Source of the DNA: Sphingomonas sediminicola
GTDB taxonomy: Bacteria > Pseudomonadota > Alphaproteobacteria > Sphingomonadales > Sphingomonadaceae
Direction: 5' to 3'
NCBI RefSeq assembly: GCF_014489515.1
Contig: NZ_CP060782.1
Span: 1,612,001 to 1,676,000 of the forward strand
Length of the DNA: 64,000 nucleotides
The translations under genes and the position numbers were made by a program. The notes beneath the pieces are model-generated. The model was not told where the DNA came from, ran no database searches, and saw only the letters and a list, made by a program, of their open reading frames with translations. Shown one piece after another: positions 18,222 to 27,259 of the stretch (within the stretch, counting starts at the first letter, position 1; each line of letters opens with the position of its first letter).

Positions 18222-18659
18222 TTAAGATTCGGTATCGGCTTCCATGATCGGTCCGCCGATGGTTCTCGAATAACCGGTAAATTCGGCGATCGGCCGTCCG
18301 TCGGCGGTGCGGACGTGAACGCGGGTCACGCCTCCCCGGCCGACGCGGCTCATCTCCTCGCCTTCGGCAATAAGCGTTTCACCTTCCTTCGCCGCATCCA
18401 GGAAGACGATCGAGGCCTGCGCCGCGACGGTCCGCTCATTGTTGCCGTTGCAGACATAGGCGAAAGCCGTGTCGGCAAGGCTGAACACCATGCCGCCATG
18501 CGCGATGCGATGGCCGTTGAGCATGTCTTCGCGAAGCACCATTCGCAGCCTCACATATCCAGCGCGCGCTTCCTCGATGACGATCCCCCAGGACGGCCCA
18601 GTTCCTTCGGAGGCGAGCATCTCCTGCGCGACGCGATTGGCCAGTTCGTCTGCGTCCAC
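18222..18659 (-). CDS. paaI: PaaI, hotdog-fold acyl-CoA thioesterase
   Basis: The 145-residue hotdog protein has the PaaI signature: LREDMLNGHRIAHGGMVFSL at about 39-58 with the catalytic HGG context and Asp in LADTAFAYVCNGN, then VAAQASIVFLDAAKEGETL and GGVTRVHVRTADGRPIAEF. PaaI hydrolyses ring-hydroxylated phenylacetyl-CoA species and rescues CoA from dead-end products. It is divergent from paaG, with 65 bases between starts, so both probably share a control region. Confidence 0.93.
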   Translation of the reverse strand: MDADELANRVAQEMLASEGTGPSWGIVIEEARAGYVRLRMVLREDMLNGHRIAHGGMVFSLADTAFAYVCNGNNERTVAAQASIVFLDAAKEGETLIAEGEEMSRVGRGGVTRVHVRTADGRPIAEFTGYSRTIGGPIMEADTES

Positions 18660-18724
18660 TGTCCCTCCTCTTGACCCGGCCCTCGGCTTGCTTCTTCTCC
18701 TGCCGTCAAATCGGGGAGAGCGCC

Positions 18725-19510
18725 ATGGCCGAATTCGAGAGCATCATCGTCGACCATCACGGTTCGATCGCGCGGATCACGCTCAACCGGCCCGACCGCC
18801 TCAACAGCTTCACCGCTGCGATGCACGAGGAACTGAAGAATGCGATCGACGAGATTGGAGACGCCAAGGTCGTCGTCCTGACTGGCGCCGGCCGCGGCTT
18901 TTGTGCTGGCCAGGATTTGAACGATCGCGCCGTTTCCAGCGGAGGGCATCCGGTCGATCTCGGGATGACCGTCGAGACGTCCTGGAACCCCCTGATCCGG
19001 AAGCTCACGAACCTGCGGCAGCCGGTCATTGCCCGGGTCAATGGTGTTGCGGCGGGAGCGGGAGCCAATGTGGCGCTCGCCTGCGACATGGTGGTCGCTG
19101 CGCGGTCGGCGAAATTCATCCAGAGTTTCTCGGCGATCGGCCTCATCCCGGACAGCGGAGGCACCTGGGTTCTTCCGCGCCTCGTCGGTCAGGCCCGCGC
19201 GATGGGACTAGCGCTCACCGGCGAGCCGCTTTCGGCAGAAAAGGCCGAGGAATGGGGCCTGATCTGGAAATGCGTCGACGATGAAGCGCTTGATTCAGAG
19301 GTCGACGCAATCGCGCAGAAGCTCGCCTCGCTACCGCCGTTGGGGCTGACGGCGATCAAGAAGATGATCCGCGAAAGCTGGTCTCACACGCTCGACCAGG
19401 AATTGAACCATCAGCGCGATGCAATGCGCCGGCTTGGGTTCAGCGAAGACTATCGCGAAGGCGTTTCCGCCTTCCTTGAAAAGAGGCAGCCGAATTTCGT
19501 CGGAAGGTGA
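18725..19510 (+). CDS. paaG: PaaG, epoxyphenylacetyl-CoA isomerase
   Basis: The 261-residue crotonase-fold enzyme contains ITLNRPDRLNSFTAAMHEEL, LTGAGRGFCAGQDLNDR (oxyanion hole and typical PaaG AGQDL), NGVAAGAGANVALACDMVVA and FSAIGLIPDSGGTWVLPRL with the catalytic Asp (IGLIPDSG). It converts the ring epoxide of phenylacetyl-CoA to the oxepin form. I chose the ATG at 18725 because GGGGAGAG lies just upstream. It is divergent from paaI. Confidence 0.93.
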   Translation: MAEFESIIVDHHGSIARITLNRPDRLNSFTAAMHEELKNAIDEIGDAKVVVLTGAGRGFCAGQDLNDRAVSSGGHPVDLGMTVETSWNPLIRKLTNLRQPVIARVNGVAAGAGANVALACDMVVAARSAKFIQSFSAIGLIPDSGGTWVLPRLVGQARAMGLALTGEPLSAEKAEEWGLIWKCVDDEALDSEVDAIAQKLASLPPLGLTAIKKMIRESWSHTLDQELNHQRDAMRRLGFSEDYREGVSAFLEKRQPNFVGR

Positions 19511-19517
19511 TCGGAAG

Positions 19518-20090
19518 CTAGCCCTCGATCACAACCTCGGTGCCAAGCTTGGTCAGGCCGAACAGCTTCTCGGCGAACACCATCGGCATTCGGACACAGC
19601 CATGGCTGGCAGGATAGCCCGGGTTCACGCCGCCATGCAGCGCAATGCCATATTCGTCGATGCGCTGCATGAAGGGCATGGAAGCGTTGTTGTACTTCTT
19701 CGACCGGTACTGCTTCCGCTTCTCGAGCACCTTCCAATAGCCCAGCGGGGTGACCATTCCGGTCCGGGCGCTGGAAACGGATGCTGCGCCGACGAGCACG
19801 TCGCCCTTGTAGGCGTAGGCGGTCTGCGTGAGCAGATCGATGATGATCTTGGGGTCGCCTTCCGCCGGCAAGGTCTCGGCCCAGACGAACTGCCCGGGAG
19901 CAAGACCCGCACGGCTGAAGGTCGCGATCATGGCCTTGTGCGCCTTCTCGGCATTTCCGACCGTCCACTTGTACGGCATGGCTTGGCCGACCGGCTGCGC
20001 AACCTTCGGCGCAGGCGCGATTGGGGCGGTTTCGCAGCCTGCCAGGGCGATCGCGCTAACAATCGCTAAACCCTTGAGTAGTTTATGCAT
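19518..20090 (-). CDS. L,D-transpeptidase (YkuD) lipoprotein
   Basis: The 190-residue protein begins with a lipoprotein signal (MHKLLKGLAIVSAIALAGCE). The YkuD catalytic motif is present: GIALHGGVNPGYPASHGCVR, with the active-site Cys in SHGCVRMP. It cross-links peptidoglycan or attaches proteins to it. The stop lies 7 bases from the paaG stop on the other strand (convergent genes). Confidence 0.92.
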   Translation of the reverse strand: MHKLLKGLAIVSAIALAGCETAPIAPAPKVAQPVGQAMPYKWTVGNAEKAHKAMIATFSRAGLAPGQFVWAETLPAEGDPKIIIDLLTQTAYAYKGDVLVGAASVSSARTGMVTPLGYWKVLEKRKQYRSKKYNNASMPFMQRIDEYGIALHGGVNPGYPASHGCVRMPMVFAEKLFGLTKLGTEVVIEG

Positions 20091-20164
20091 TCTTAACCCC
20101 AAGATGACCCGATAGCGAACGATTGCCGCAAGTTTAAGCGACGCACAAGCGTGGATCATAGGGA

Positions 20165-20527
20165 TTAAGAATTGCCTCGCGTCTTCGCCCTCAGCCAATG
20201 CAGGAAGATTAGCACCAAAGCGGCCGCCGCAGTGTCGGCAACCCAGTCGATCGGGTCGCTGTCTCGGTGGAGCGCCGGGATGTACTGGACCAGTTCGATG
20301 AACGCTCCGAATAGCGAAAGCCCGGTCCCCAGGTAGACTGGGCTGGTTCGGGGATAAGCGAACGTCGCGAGGCCGCCCAGGACGACAAACGCCGCGATGT
20401 GCTGGATCTTGTCGGAAGGCGCGCCGGGCAATTGGGGCGGCTGCGGAATCACCGCCATCGTGAACGCAAGCACGACGGCGGCCCAAAAGGCGAAACGAAG
20501 AATCGCGAGGCGGCGCTCTGAGGTCAT
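20165..20527 (-). CDS. VanZ-like membrane protein
   Basis: The 120-residue protein has four predicted membrane segments (FAFWAAVVLAFTMAVIP, HIAAFVVLGGLATFAYP, LGTGLSLFGAFIELVQYI, DTAAAALVLIFLHWL) and the family motif SDKIQHIAAFVVLG plus DWVADTAAA. VanZ-like proteins are small inner membrane proteins of unclear role. It lies 74 bases upstream of the L,D-transpeptidase gene on the same strand. Confidence 0.85.
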   Translation of the reverse strand: MTSERRLAILRFAFWAAVVLAFTMAVIPQPPQLPGAPSDKIQHIAAFVVLGGLATFAYPRTSPVYLGTGLSLFGAFIELVQYIPALHRDSDPIDWVADTAAAALVLIFLHWLRAKTRGNS

Positions 20528-20586
20528 GTCCCTCTATTGCTTCGCGGCACGGCTGCTCGCAATGACGCGGCGCAAGAGGTGACCCG

Positions 20587-22606
20587 ATGAAGACCGCGCA
20601 ACTGCTGAACTATGCTTTCGACCGCTGGACTCCGGGGAGGGCAATCTCGCCGAGCTCACCTGCGCGATCGACGGCGCACCCGTTGCGACGGCCGGCTCGG
20701 GCGGGCTCGATTTCGGGGCGATGCTCAAGCACGCACGCGAGGTTGGCGGGCCGGCGCTTCGCAAGCTGACCTTTCACGAGCGGGCGCGGATGCTGAAGGC
20801 GCTCGGCCAAGCGATCATGGCGCGGAAGGAAGAGCTGTACGAGCTCAACTATCTGACCGGCGCGACCCGCAAGGACGGATGGATCGACATCGAAGGCGGC
20901 GCGGGCACGCTCTTCTCCTTCTCGTCCAAGGGCCGGCGCGAGTTGCCGGACGCTCACGTGCTGATGGACGGCGCGTTGGAACCCTTGTCGAAGGAAGGAA
21001 CCTTCGTCGGCCAGCACATCTACACGCCGCTCCAGGGAGCGGCGCTGCACATCAACGCCTTCAATTTCCCGGTCTGGGGAATGCTGGAGAAGCTGGCCCC
21101 GACCCTGCTCGCCGGAATGCCGGCGATCGTGAAGCCGGCTTCGGCGACCTCCTATCTCACCGAAGCGGCATTCCGGATAATGATTGAGTCCGGTGTGCTT
21201 CCAACCGGAGCGGTGCAGCTGATCGTTGGCGGAGTCGGTGACCTGTTCGACCATCTCGGCGGCCAGGACGTGGTGAGCTTCACCGGCTCAGCCTCCACGG
21301 CGCTCAAGTTGCGCACGCATCCGGTGGTCATGCGCGAGTCCGTTCGGTTCATCGCCGAGCAGGACAGCCTCAATGCCTCGGTCCTCGGACCCGACGCCGC
21401 GCCTGGGACGCCGGAATTCGACTTGTTCGTTCGGGAGGTCGCGACGGAGATGACGGTAAAGGCGGGCCAGAAGTGCACCGCTATCCGTCGCGCAATGGCT
21501 CCGGCCGATTACCTCGATGCCGTTCAGGAAGCGCTGGCGGAGCGTCTCGCAGGCACGAAGGTCGGCGATCCCCGTGCCGACGACACGGGCATGGGCGCGC
21601 TCGTAAGCCTCTCCCAGCGCGACGACGTTCGGCAGAAAATCGCTGAACTAGAAGCGGCCGGCGCAAAAATCGTATCGGGCGATCCTTCGGCCGATTCGCC
21701 CATCGCCGGCGGCGCCTTTCTTTCACCGGTCCTCCTTCGCGCAGACGATCCCTGGAAGTCCTCCGCAGTGCACGATGTCGAGCCGTTCGGCCCCGTCTCC
21801 ACGATCATGCCGTACAAGAACATGGACGACGCCATCGCCCTGGCGAACCGCGGGATGGGCAGTCTTGCCCTCTCGCTGTTCACCCATTCGGCTGATGCTG
21901 CGCGCGACTTCATCGGCGGCGCGGCTGCCTATCACGGCCGGATGCTCGTCATCGACCGCACCAATTCGAAGGAATCGACGGGTCACGGCTCACCCCTTCC
22001 CGTCCTCGTCCACGGGGGCCCGGCCGCGCGGGCGGCGGCGAAGAAATGGGCGGCATCCGCGGCGTGAAGCACTACATGCAGCGCACCGCGATCCAGTCAT
22101 CGCCGACGATGATCGCCGCGATCACCAGCCAGTACATTCCCGGAGCGCCCAAGCGCATCATCGACCTACATCCCTTCCGTCTCCGGATGTCGGAATTGAA
22201 CGTCGGCGACACGTGGAAGACCGACAGCCGCACCGTGAGCATCGAAGACATCGAGCATTTCGCGGAATTCACGGGCGACAAGTTCTACGCCCACATGGAC
22301 GAGGAAGCGGCCAAGGCTTCCCCGATCTTCGAGGGTCGCGTTGCGCACGGCTATCTCATCCTGAGCTTCGCTGCAGGCCTGTTCGTCGACCCCGATCCGG
22401 GTCCCGTGCTCGCTAACACCGGCCTTGAGAACCTGCGCTTCCTGACACCGCTCTACCCCGGGGATTCCATGCGAGTGGAGCTCAGCGTCCGCTCCAAGTC
22501 GCTGAAGAGCGAGGAAACGGGCGTGGTTCGCTGGGCGGTAGAGATCTTCAACCAGAAGGACGAACTCGTCGCGACCTATGACCTCCTGACCGAGAACGTT
22601 CCTTAA
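20587..22606 (+). CDS. paaZ: PaaZ, oxepin-CoA hydrolase / aldehyde dehydrogenase (frameshifted)
   Basis: The reconstructed protein of about 673 residues has the two PaaZ domains. Residues 1-490 are an NADP aldehyde dehydrogenase (INAFNFPVWGMLEKLAPTLL, VVSFTGSASTALKLR, catalytic Cys in VKAGQKCTAIRRA). The C-terminal part is a MaoC-type hydratase (FAEFTGDKFYAHMDEEAAKA, GRVAHGYLILSFAAGLFVDP). It opens the oxepin ring and oxidises the aldehyde. Two -1 frameshifts interrupt it: in GGGG at 20634-20637 and near 22022 (CCCGG). Restoring a G at each joins all three frames, the second bridging GGP to GRAGGGEEMGG. Confidence 0.9.
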
Positions 22607-22666
22607 GGCGCAGGAACGCCGCGGCTCTGAGTTCGTTACTCGGGCTCAACGGAATAGGAGGCGGCA

Positions 22667-23095
22667 ATGAAGGTTTCGGAAGTCATGACCAAGGACATCG
22701 AAACGGTGCGGCCGGACCAGCAGGCCCGGGATGCGGCGCGCTTCATGCTGCAGGCGGATGCCGGATCGATCCCGGTGACGGACGGAGATCGGCTGGTCGG
22801 CATGATCACCGACCGCGACATCGCGGTGCGCGGGGTTGCGCTGGGATATGGCCCGGAGACGCTCGTCAGTGAGCTGATGACCAGCGGCGTGGTCTCTGCG
22901 CATGCCGACGAGCCGGTCGAGGAAGCCGCGCGGAAGATGGGTGAGGCGCAGGTCCGCCGTCTACCGGTCATCGACGATCAGGAAAGGCTGGTAGGTATCG
23001 TGAGCCTTGGCGATCTGGCTCGGGAAACCGACGAAGACACAGCGGGACAGGCGCTCGAGGGGGTGAGCGCGCCCGGAAGCCAGCACCAGCAGTAG
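22667..23095 (+). CDS. CBS-domain protein
   Basis: The 142-residue protein is a tandem CBS pair: MKVSEVMTKDIETVRPDQQA, AGSIPVTDGDRLVGMITDRD, then LVSELMTSGVVSAH and VRRLPVIDDQERLVGIVSLG. Such Bateman modules bind adenosyl nucleotides and respond to energy state. A strong GGAGG site sits just upstream. It runs towards the XRE regulator gene, with 3 bases between stops. Confidence 0.9.
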   Translation: MKVSEVMTKDIETVRPDQQARDAARFMLQADAGSIPVTDGDRLVGMITDRDIAVRGVALGYGPETLVSELMTSGVVSAHADEPVEEAARKMGEAQVRRLPVIDDQERLVGIVSLGDLARETDEDTAGQALEGVSAPGSQHQQ

Positions 23096-23098
23096 GCG

Positions 23099-23665
23099 CT
23101 ACAGGCCTCTGACGAGCTTGGTCGCGACCGCGATCCAAGGTGGGTTCGCCACAATCTGCTGACGTCCGCCTGCTCCGGGTGGAAGTAGTTGCAGCCGTTC
23201 GTCGTCGCGGTCGATCAGTCGCCCGAAAAGGAAGCGGCCGGCTGGCCGCGGCACCAGCACATCCCGATTGAGCGCTGCGGCGAAGCCGTCCGCTTCGACC
23301 GTATCGCACCAGATCTCGTCTCCGGCGCGGTAATCGCCATTGCTCGCGAACACGGTGATCGCGACCTGCCCCGGCTTGGGGCGAGGGGCCACCACAACGC
23401 CTGTCCGCTTCGGGGCTGACGCTCCCGCTGTACCGAGCACCGCGACGACAGGTAGCTCCGCCTTTTCGCCACCGCCTTCGACCAGGTCGGCGGCGTCCAC
23501 ACCCAATGCGTCGGCAATGCGATTCAGCCAGACAATCGAAACGGTCCGAGTGCCCGTTTCGAGGCGCCCGATCGTCTGCGGGGTGGTAGGTGGACTGCAC
23601 GCCTTCGCAACATCGTCGAGCGTCATTCCGCGAGCGCGTCGAACATCCCGAATGCGCGTAATCAT
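23099..23665 (-). CDS. XRE-family regulator with S24-like domain
   Basis: The 188-residue protein has an N-terminal helix-turn-helix (VRRARGMTLDDVAKACSPPT, TIGRLETGTRTVSIVWLNRI) at about 5-60. The C-terminal half (VFASNGDYRAGDEIWCDTVE, AALNRDVLVPRPAGRFLFGR) resembles the S24/LexA-like fold of CI-type repressors; I do not see the full Ser-Lys catalytic pair clearly, so self-cleavage is uncertain. It is divergent from the damaged DUF6456 gene. Targets are unknown. Confidence 0.82.
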   Translation of the reverse strand: MITRIRDVRRARGMTLDDVAKACSPPTTPQTIGRLETGTRTVSIVWLNRIADALGVDAADLVEGGGEKAELPVVAVLGTAGASAPKRTGVVVAPRPKPGQVAITVFASNGDYRAGDEIWCDTVEADGFAAALNRDVLVPRPAGRFLFGRLIDRDDERLQLLPPGAGGRQQIVANPPWIAVATKLVRGL

Positions 23666-23781
23666 ACCGTGCTCCCAACCGATCGAACGAACCAGTATGG
23701 TTTTCTCTCTGTCCTACAGTTTCTCCATTGTGGCAAGCCCAAGGGCAATAGACAGCGGAGGCGGAATGTAGAAGTGCACAA

Positions 23782-24265
23782 ATGGTCGGTTGCTGGTCGA
23801 ACGGCCGATCGACGACGAGGAAGCGCCGGAAGCAAAGTCTCGCCGGGGCTGGCCGGCCCTTTCCGTGACCGTCAATCTGGCAGAATCCCCTCTCGGTTGG
23901 CTTCATTCGCGCGGTTTGGTCACGCGAAGGCAATTCGACGCAGGCGAGCGGCTGCGCGGTGACTGAAAGCGAGCCCAGCTTTCGGCTCGCGTAACGATGG
24001 CCTGGGACGCAGCGCCAATTTCCGGCCGGCGAGGAGGATCGGGCGGTGATGTTGATCTCAAGGGTTCGCAGATCGATGCGAAGCGCCGCTTTCACCCGGC
24101 GATCGATGCCGCCGGGCCCGGTTTTCCGATATCTTGTGGCGCGTGGTCTGCTCAGGCGAAGGGATGCGCGAGGCAGAAACGGCGCTTGGCTGGCCAGCGC
24201 GAGCGGGCAAGCTGGTGCTCACGCTCGCGCTGGATCGCGTCGCGGATTGCTACCGGATCAGCTAG
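23782..24265 (+). pseudogene. DUF6456 family gene, broken by two frameshifts and a TGA
   Basis: Pieces of a DUF6456 protein lie in successive frames. The first frame reads RLLVERPIDDEEAPEAKSRR, then SVTVNLAESPLGWLHSRGLV and RQFDAGERLRGD, then an in-frame TGA at 23964 where family members have Trp, then continues in the same frame with RAQLSARVTMAWDAAP. A -1 shift in TTTT at 24122-24125 moves to SDILWRVVCSGEGMREAETA and ends TAG at 24263-24265. A second -1 near 23784 joins an ATG at 23782 to the frame. The TGA cannot be fixed by an indel, so this copy may be genuinely damaged. The function of DUF6456 is not known to me. Confidence 0.6.
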
Positions 24266-24426
24266 CGGTGGCCGCCGGCACCTTTCTGGCCGCTCTTCCG
24301 CGCGTGCGAACCCATTTCGTTCGTTCGCCCGGTGATCGAAGCCTTTTTATGCTCCAACTGCCGTTCCCGGACAGTCGGGTCATGCATGTTGTTCCGGGCT
24401 TTGTCCTTGCCGCTGTGGCTGCGCAT
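24262..24426 (-). CDS. Small hydrophilic protein (54 residues)
   Basis: The short frame MRSHSGKDKARNNMHDPTVR... continues to GAGGHR and stop. It is rich in Lys, Arg, His and Ser, with no hydrophobic segment. A GGGAG site lies about 9 bases before the ATG at 24426. It converges on the DUF6456 remnant and overlaps it by 4 bases. The composition is like small stress or nucleic acid-associated proteins. A competing frame in the same place (start 24440) looks less natural. Confidence is limited because of the small size. Confidence 0.4.
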   Translation of the reverse strand: MRSHSGKDKARNNMHDPTVRERQLEHKKASITGRTNEMGSHARKSGQKGAGGHR

Positions 24427-24512
24427 TGCATTTCTCCCATGCTATGTGCGCGACCAACGAATCCGCGGAGGGGAATGTCCGCGGTTCAACCTGCAGCGGG
24501 AGGCAGTTCGTC

Positions 24513-25172
24513 ATGATTCTCTTCGGATCTACTTTGTCGCCCTTCGTTCGGAAGTGCGTCGCCTTCGCGAACGAAAAAGATATAGAGCTCGAGGTCAGGC
24601 CGACGCGGATCGCCGATGCCGATCCGGACTTCTGCGCGGCGAGCCCGTTCCGGAAGATGCCCGCCCTGAAGGACGGAGATTATTGCCTCGCCGACTCCAG
24701 CGCGATTTGCCACTATCTCGATGCGAAATTCCCGGAAACGCAACTCATCCCGTCCGAGCCAAGAGCTCGCGGCACGACAGTCTGGTTCGACGAGTTTGCG
24801 GATACCGTCCTATTTGGTTGCGGGCAGAAAGTGTTCTTCAACCGGGTGGTCGCGCCGCGCTTCCTCAACCGGCCGGGCGACGAAGCAGCGGCTGAGACCG
24901 CACTTCGCGATGAGCTCCCGCCGATCCTCGACTATCTCGAAAGCGTCGTGCCGGATGATGGCGGTTATCTGGTTGGCAATTCGCTGACGCTCGCGGACAT
25001 TTCCGTCGCGAGCCCGTTTGTGAATTTCATCCACCTGGGCGTGGAGTTCGACTCCGCCAAGCATCCGCGCACCAAGCGCTACGTTGAGCGCATCCTTGCT
25101 CGCCCAAGCTTCAGCCCGCTGATCGAGCGCGAAGCGGCGTTCCTCGAACGCACGGCAGTACCCGCCGAATAA
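24513..25172 (+). CDS. Glutathione S-transferase family protein
   Basis: The 219-residue protein has the N-terminal thioredoxin-like GST domain (MILFGSTLSPFVRKCVAFAN; catalytic Ser likely in STLSP; cis-Pro in FRKMPALKDG; DSSAICHYLDAKFP) and the C-terminal helical domain (YLVGNSLTLADISVASPFVN). I chose the ATG at 24513, which follows a GGGAGGC site. The substrate is unknown. Confidence 0.9.
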   Translation: MILFGSTLSPFVRKCVAFANEKDIELEVRPTRIADADPDFCAASPFRKMPALKDGDYCLADSSAICHYLDAKFPETQLIPSEPRARGTTVWFDEFADTVLFGCGQKVFFNRVVAPRFLNRPGDEAAAETALRDELPPILDYLESVVPDDGGYLVGNSLTLADISVASPFVNFIHLGVEFDSAKHPRTKRYVERILARPSFSPLIEREAAFLERTAVPAE

Positions 25173-25174
25173 GA

Positions 25175-25217
25175 AAGGCGCCGTGGCCGTGGCCGTGGGC
25201 AACGGGCGCGGCGCCTT
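25175..25217. terminator. Hairpin between convergent genes
   Basis: The stem AAGGCGCCG (25175-25183) and CGGCGCCTT (25209-25217) pair perfectly around a 25-base loop. On the minus strand it is followed by TCTTATTC, a weak T-rich tail. It lies between the GST gene (+) and the Gln-rich gene at 25234 (-), and could end either transcript. Confidence 0.5.
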
Positions 25218-25233
25218 CCCGGAAGTTTAAGCG

Positions 25234-25599
25234 TCAGCTGTTGTCGCTCGACCCTTCGATGTCGCTGTCGCTATCCTGCGAGCGCTCGGTTCCGCGCTCG
25301 ATGTCGCCTTGTTCGGGCGCGCCCTGCCCCTGTTCGGCAAAGCCGCTTTCGGGGTTTCCGTCCTTTTGCAGATATTCTCCCGAGTCCTGGCCCTGACTGC
25401 CGACAAATCCGCCTGAGCTTTGACCTGGCTGCTGGCTCGACTGCTGGCCTTCCGGTTGGAGATCCTGCTCCTGCCGATCGGCTTTATCGAGCTCCTGTTC
25501 CGCGCTTTTGCCCTCAGATTGCTGACGGGACTCATTTTCCTGCTGCTGGCTGATCGGGGGCTGTTGGCCACTACCTTCGTTCTGATCACGCTCCGCCAT
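25234..25599 (-). CDS. Gln/Ser-rich low-complexity protein
   Basis: The 121-residue protein is almost wholly hydrophilic and disordered, built of Gln, Ser, Glu, Asp and Gly (SQQQENESRQQSEGKSAEQE, ERSQDSDSDIEGSSDNS). No Cys, no membrane segment. I chose the ATG at 25599 because GGAGG lies 6 bases upstream; an ATG at 25611 is also in frame. Similar proteins are annotated as hypothetical or stress-related in sphingomonads. Function unknown. Confidence 0.65.
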   Translation of the reverse strand: MAERDQNEGSGQQPPISQQQENESRQQSEGKSAEQELDKADRQEQDLQPEGQQSSQQPGQSSGGFVGSQGQDSGEYLQKDGNPESGFAEQGQGAPEQGDIERGTERSQDSDSDIEGSSDNS

Positions 25600-25737
25600 A
25601 CTGTCCTCCATTCGCGGCCCCGATTGCTCTCAAGATTCAGAACATGAGCGGAGGCGCTGCCGTTCCCGCTGTGGGAGCCGGATTGCGACGAACTGACGCG
25701 CCGGACTTCTTTTCGCGACGAATAGAAAGAGTAGGCA

Positions 25738-25770
25738 AAGAAAAAGGCCGCCGGATCGCTCCAGCGGCCT
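25738..25770 (-). terminator. Rho-independent terminator of the rpsF-rpsR-rplI operon
   Basis: On the minus strand, AGGCCGC (25770-25764) and GCGGCCT (25751-25745) form a 7-bp GC stem with a 12-base loop, followed by TTTTCTTTG. It lies 29 bases after the rplI stop. Confidence 0.85.
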
Positions 25771-25799
25771 CAATCTTCAGTCGAGCCTGAAGTGCGAGC

Positions 25800-26417
25800 T
25801 TATTGCTCGTCTTCAGTTGCCTCAGCCGGCGCGGATGCTTCCGCTTCGGTTTCAGCCGGAGCAGCGGCTTCCACGGCTGCCTCGGGAGCGAGCTCCTCGG
25901 CGGCCGGCGCGGCTTCTTCCTCGAACATCTGGGCAAGGACGTCGACGCCCTGCGCCTGCAGGTCTGCCTCTTCCGGCGAGCGCGCGACGTTGACCTTGAC
26001 GGTCACCGCGACTTCCGGGTGCAGTGCGACCTTCACGTCGTGGACGCCGATGTTCTTGATCGGGCGATCGAGAACGACCTGGCTCTTGGTGACCTTGGCG
26101 CCTTCGGCTTCCAGCGCCTCGACGATGTCGCGGGCCGAAACCGAACCATAGAGCTGGCCGGTGTTCGACGCCTGGCGGATGAGCTTGACGGTCTTGCCGT
26201 CGACGCCCTTCGCGGCCTTCTCGGCATCCGTGCGACGTTCGGCGTTATCGGCCTCGATCTTCGCGCGATTGGCTTCGAAAACCTTGCGGTTCGACTCGTT
26301 GGCGCGGAGCGCCTTCTTGTTCGGCAGCAGGTAGTTGCGGGCGAAACCGTTCTTGACGTTCACGACATCGCCGATGCCGCCAAGCTTTTCGACACGCTCG
26401 AGCAGGATGACTTCCAT
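25800..26417 (-). CDS. rplI: 50S ribosomal protein L9
   Basis: The 205-residue protein has the L9 N-terminal domain (MEVILLERVEKLGGIGDVVN VKNGFARNYLLP region) and the connecting helix and C-terminal rRNA-binding domain (GKTVKLIRQASNTGQLYGSV, SARDIVEALEAEG). The tail after about residue 150 is an Ala/Glu/Pro-rich extension common in alphaproteobacterial L9. Last gene of the operon, 12 bases after rpsR. Confidence 0.97.
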   Translation of the reverse strand: MEVILLERVEKLGGIGDVVNVKNGFARNYLLPNKKALRANESNRKVFEANRAKIEADNAERRTDAEKAAKGVDGKTVKLIRQASNTGQLYGSVSARDIVEALEAEGAKVTKSQVVLDRPIKNIGVHDVKVALHPEVAVTVKVNVARSPEEADLQAQGVDVLAQMFEEEAAPAAEELAPEAAVEAAAPAETEAEASAPAEATEDEQ

Positions 26418-26429
26418 GTCTCTTGCTCC

Positions 26430-26654
26430 TTATTTCACGATGTAGGGAAGCAGGCCGATGTGGCGGGCGCGCTTGATAGCCTTCGCCAGCTCACGCTGCT
26501 TCTTGGTGGAAACCGCAGTGATGCGGCTGGGAACGATCTTGCCACGCTCGGACATGAAGCCCTGCAGCAGGCGAACGTCCTTGTAATCGATCTTGGGGGC
26601 GTCCTTGCCGGAGAAGGGGCAGCTCTTGCGGCGGCGGAAAAATGCACGTGCCAT
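26430..26654 (-). CDS. rpsR: 30S ribosomal protein S18
   Basis: The 74-residue basic protein matches S18: [60 protein letters not shown], and [13 protein letters not shown]. It binds the S6 protein on the 30S platform, whose gene rpsF lies just upstream. Confidence 0.98.
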   Translation of the reverse strand: MARAFFRRRKSCPFSGKDAPKIDYKDVRLLQGFMSERGKIVPSRITAVSTKKQRELAKAIKRARHIGLLPYIVK

Positions 26655-26657
26655 CGC

Positions 26658-27107
26658 TTAGGCCTCCATCTCTTCGCCACGGGGGGCGCGGTCACCACGA
26701 TCGCCACGGTCGCCACGGTCGCCGCGGTCACCACGGAAGCCGCCACGGTCTCCATCGCCGCGCGGACCGCGCTCACGATCGCGCTCGCCACGGCGCATCA
26801 TTGCGGACGGGCCGCTCTCATGCTCGTCGACGCGAATGGTGAGGAAACGGATCACGTCCTCGTTGATGTTCGTCTGACGCTCAAGCTCGGCAATGGCCGG
26901 CGCCGGCGCATCGATGTCGAGCGCGACGTAGTGGGCCTTGCGGTTCTTGGCGATGCGATAGGAAAGGTTGCGAAGACCCCAAGTCTCCGTCTTGACGACC
27001 TTACCGCCATTGTCGGTAACGATCTTGGTAGCGTTTTCCGCCAACGCATCGACCTGAGCCTGGGCCAGATCCTGACGCGCGAGGAAAACATGCTCGTAGA
27101 GCGGCAT
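26658..27107 (-). CDS. rpsF: 30S ribosomal protein S6
   Basis: The 149-residue protein has the S6 fold ([57 protein letters not shown]). After about residue 105 comes a repetitive Arg/Gly/Asp tail ([15 protein letters not shown]), a low-complexity extension seen in some alphaproteobacteria. First gene of the rpsF-rpsR-rplI operon. Confidence 0.97.
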   Translation of the reverse strand: MPLYEHVFLARQDLAQAQVDALAENATKIVTDNGGKVVKTETWGLRNLSYRIAKNRKAHYVALDIDAPAPAIAELERQTNINEDVIRFLTIRVDEHESGPSAMMRRGERDRERGPRGDGDRGGFRGDRGDRGDRGDRGDRAPRGEEMEA

Positions 27108-27259
27108 GCTTTGCTTCTCACTGTTGGCCGATCGCTGACGTACCCCAGTGGCACGCCCCTCCGGCTGTCTTCCAAAAACAACGGGCGCGTAGGGAGCCCC
27201 TCCGCGCCAGCGCCGCGCCTATGGCTTAATGGCGGTGAAAAGGCAAGCCGCGGCGGTGG

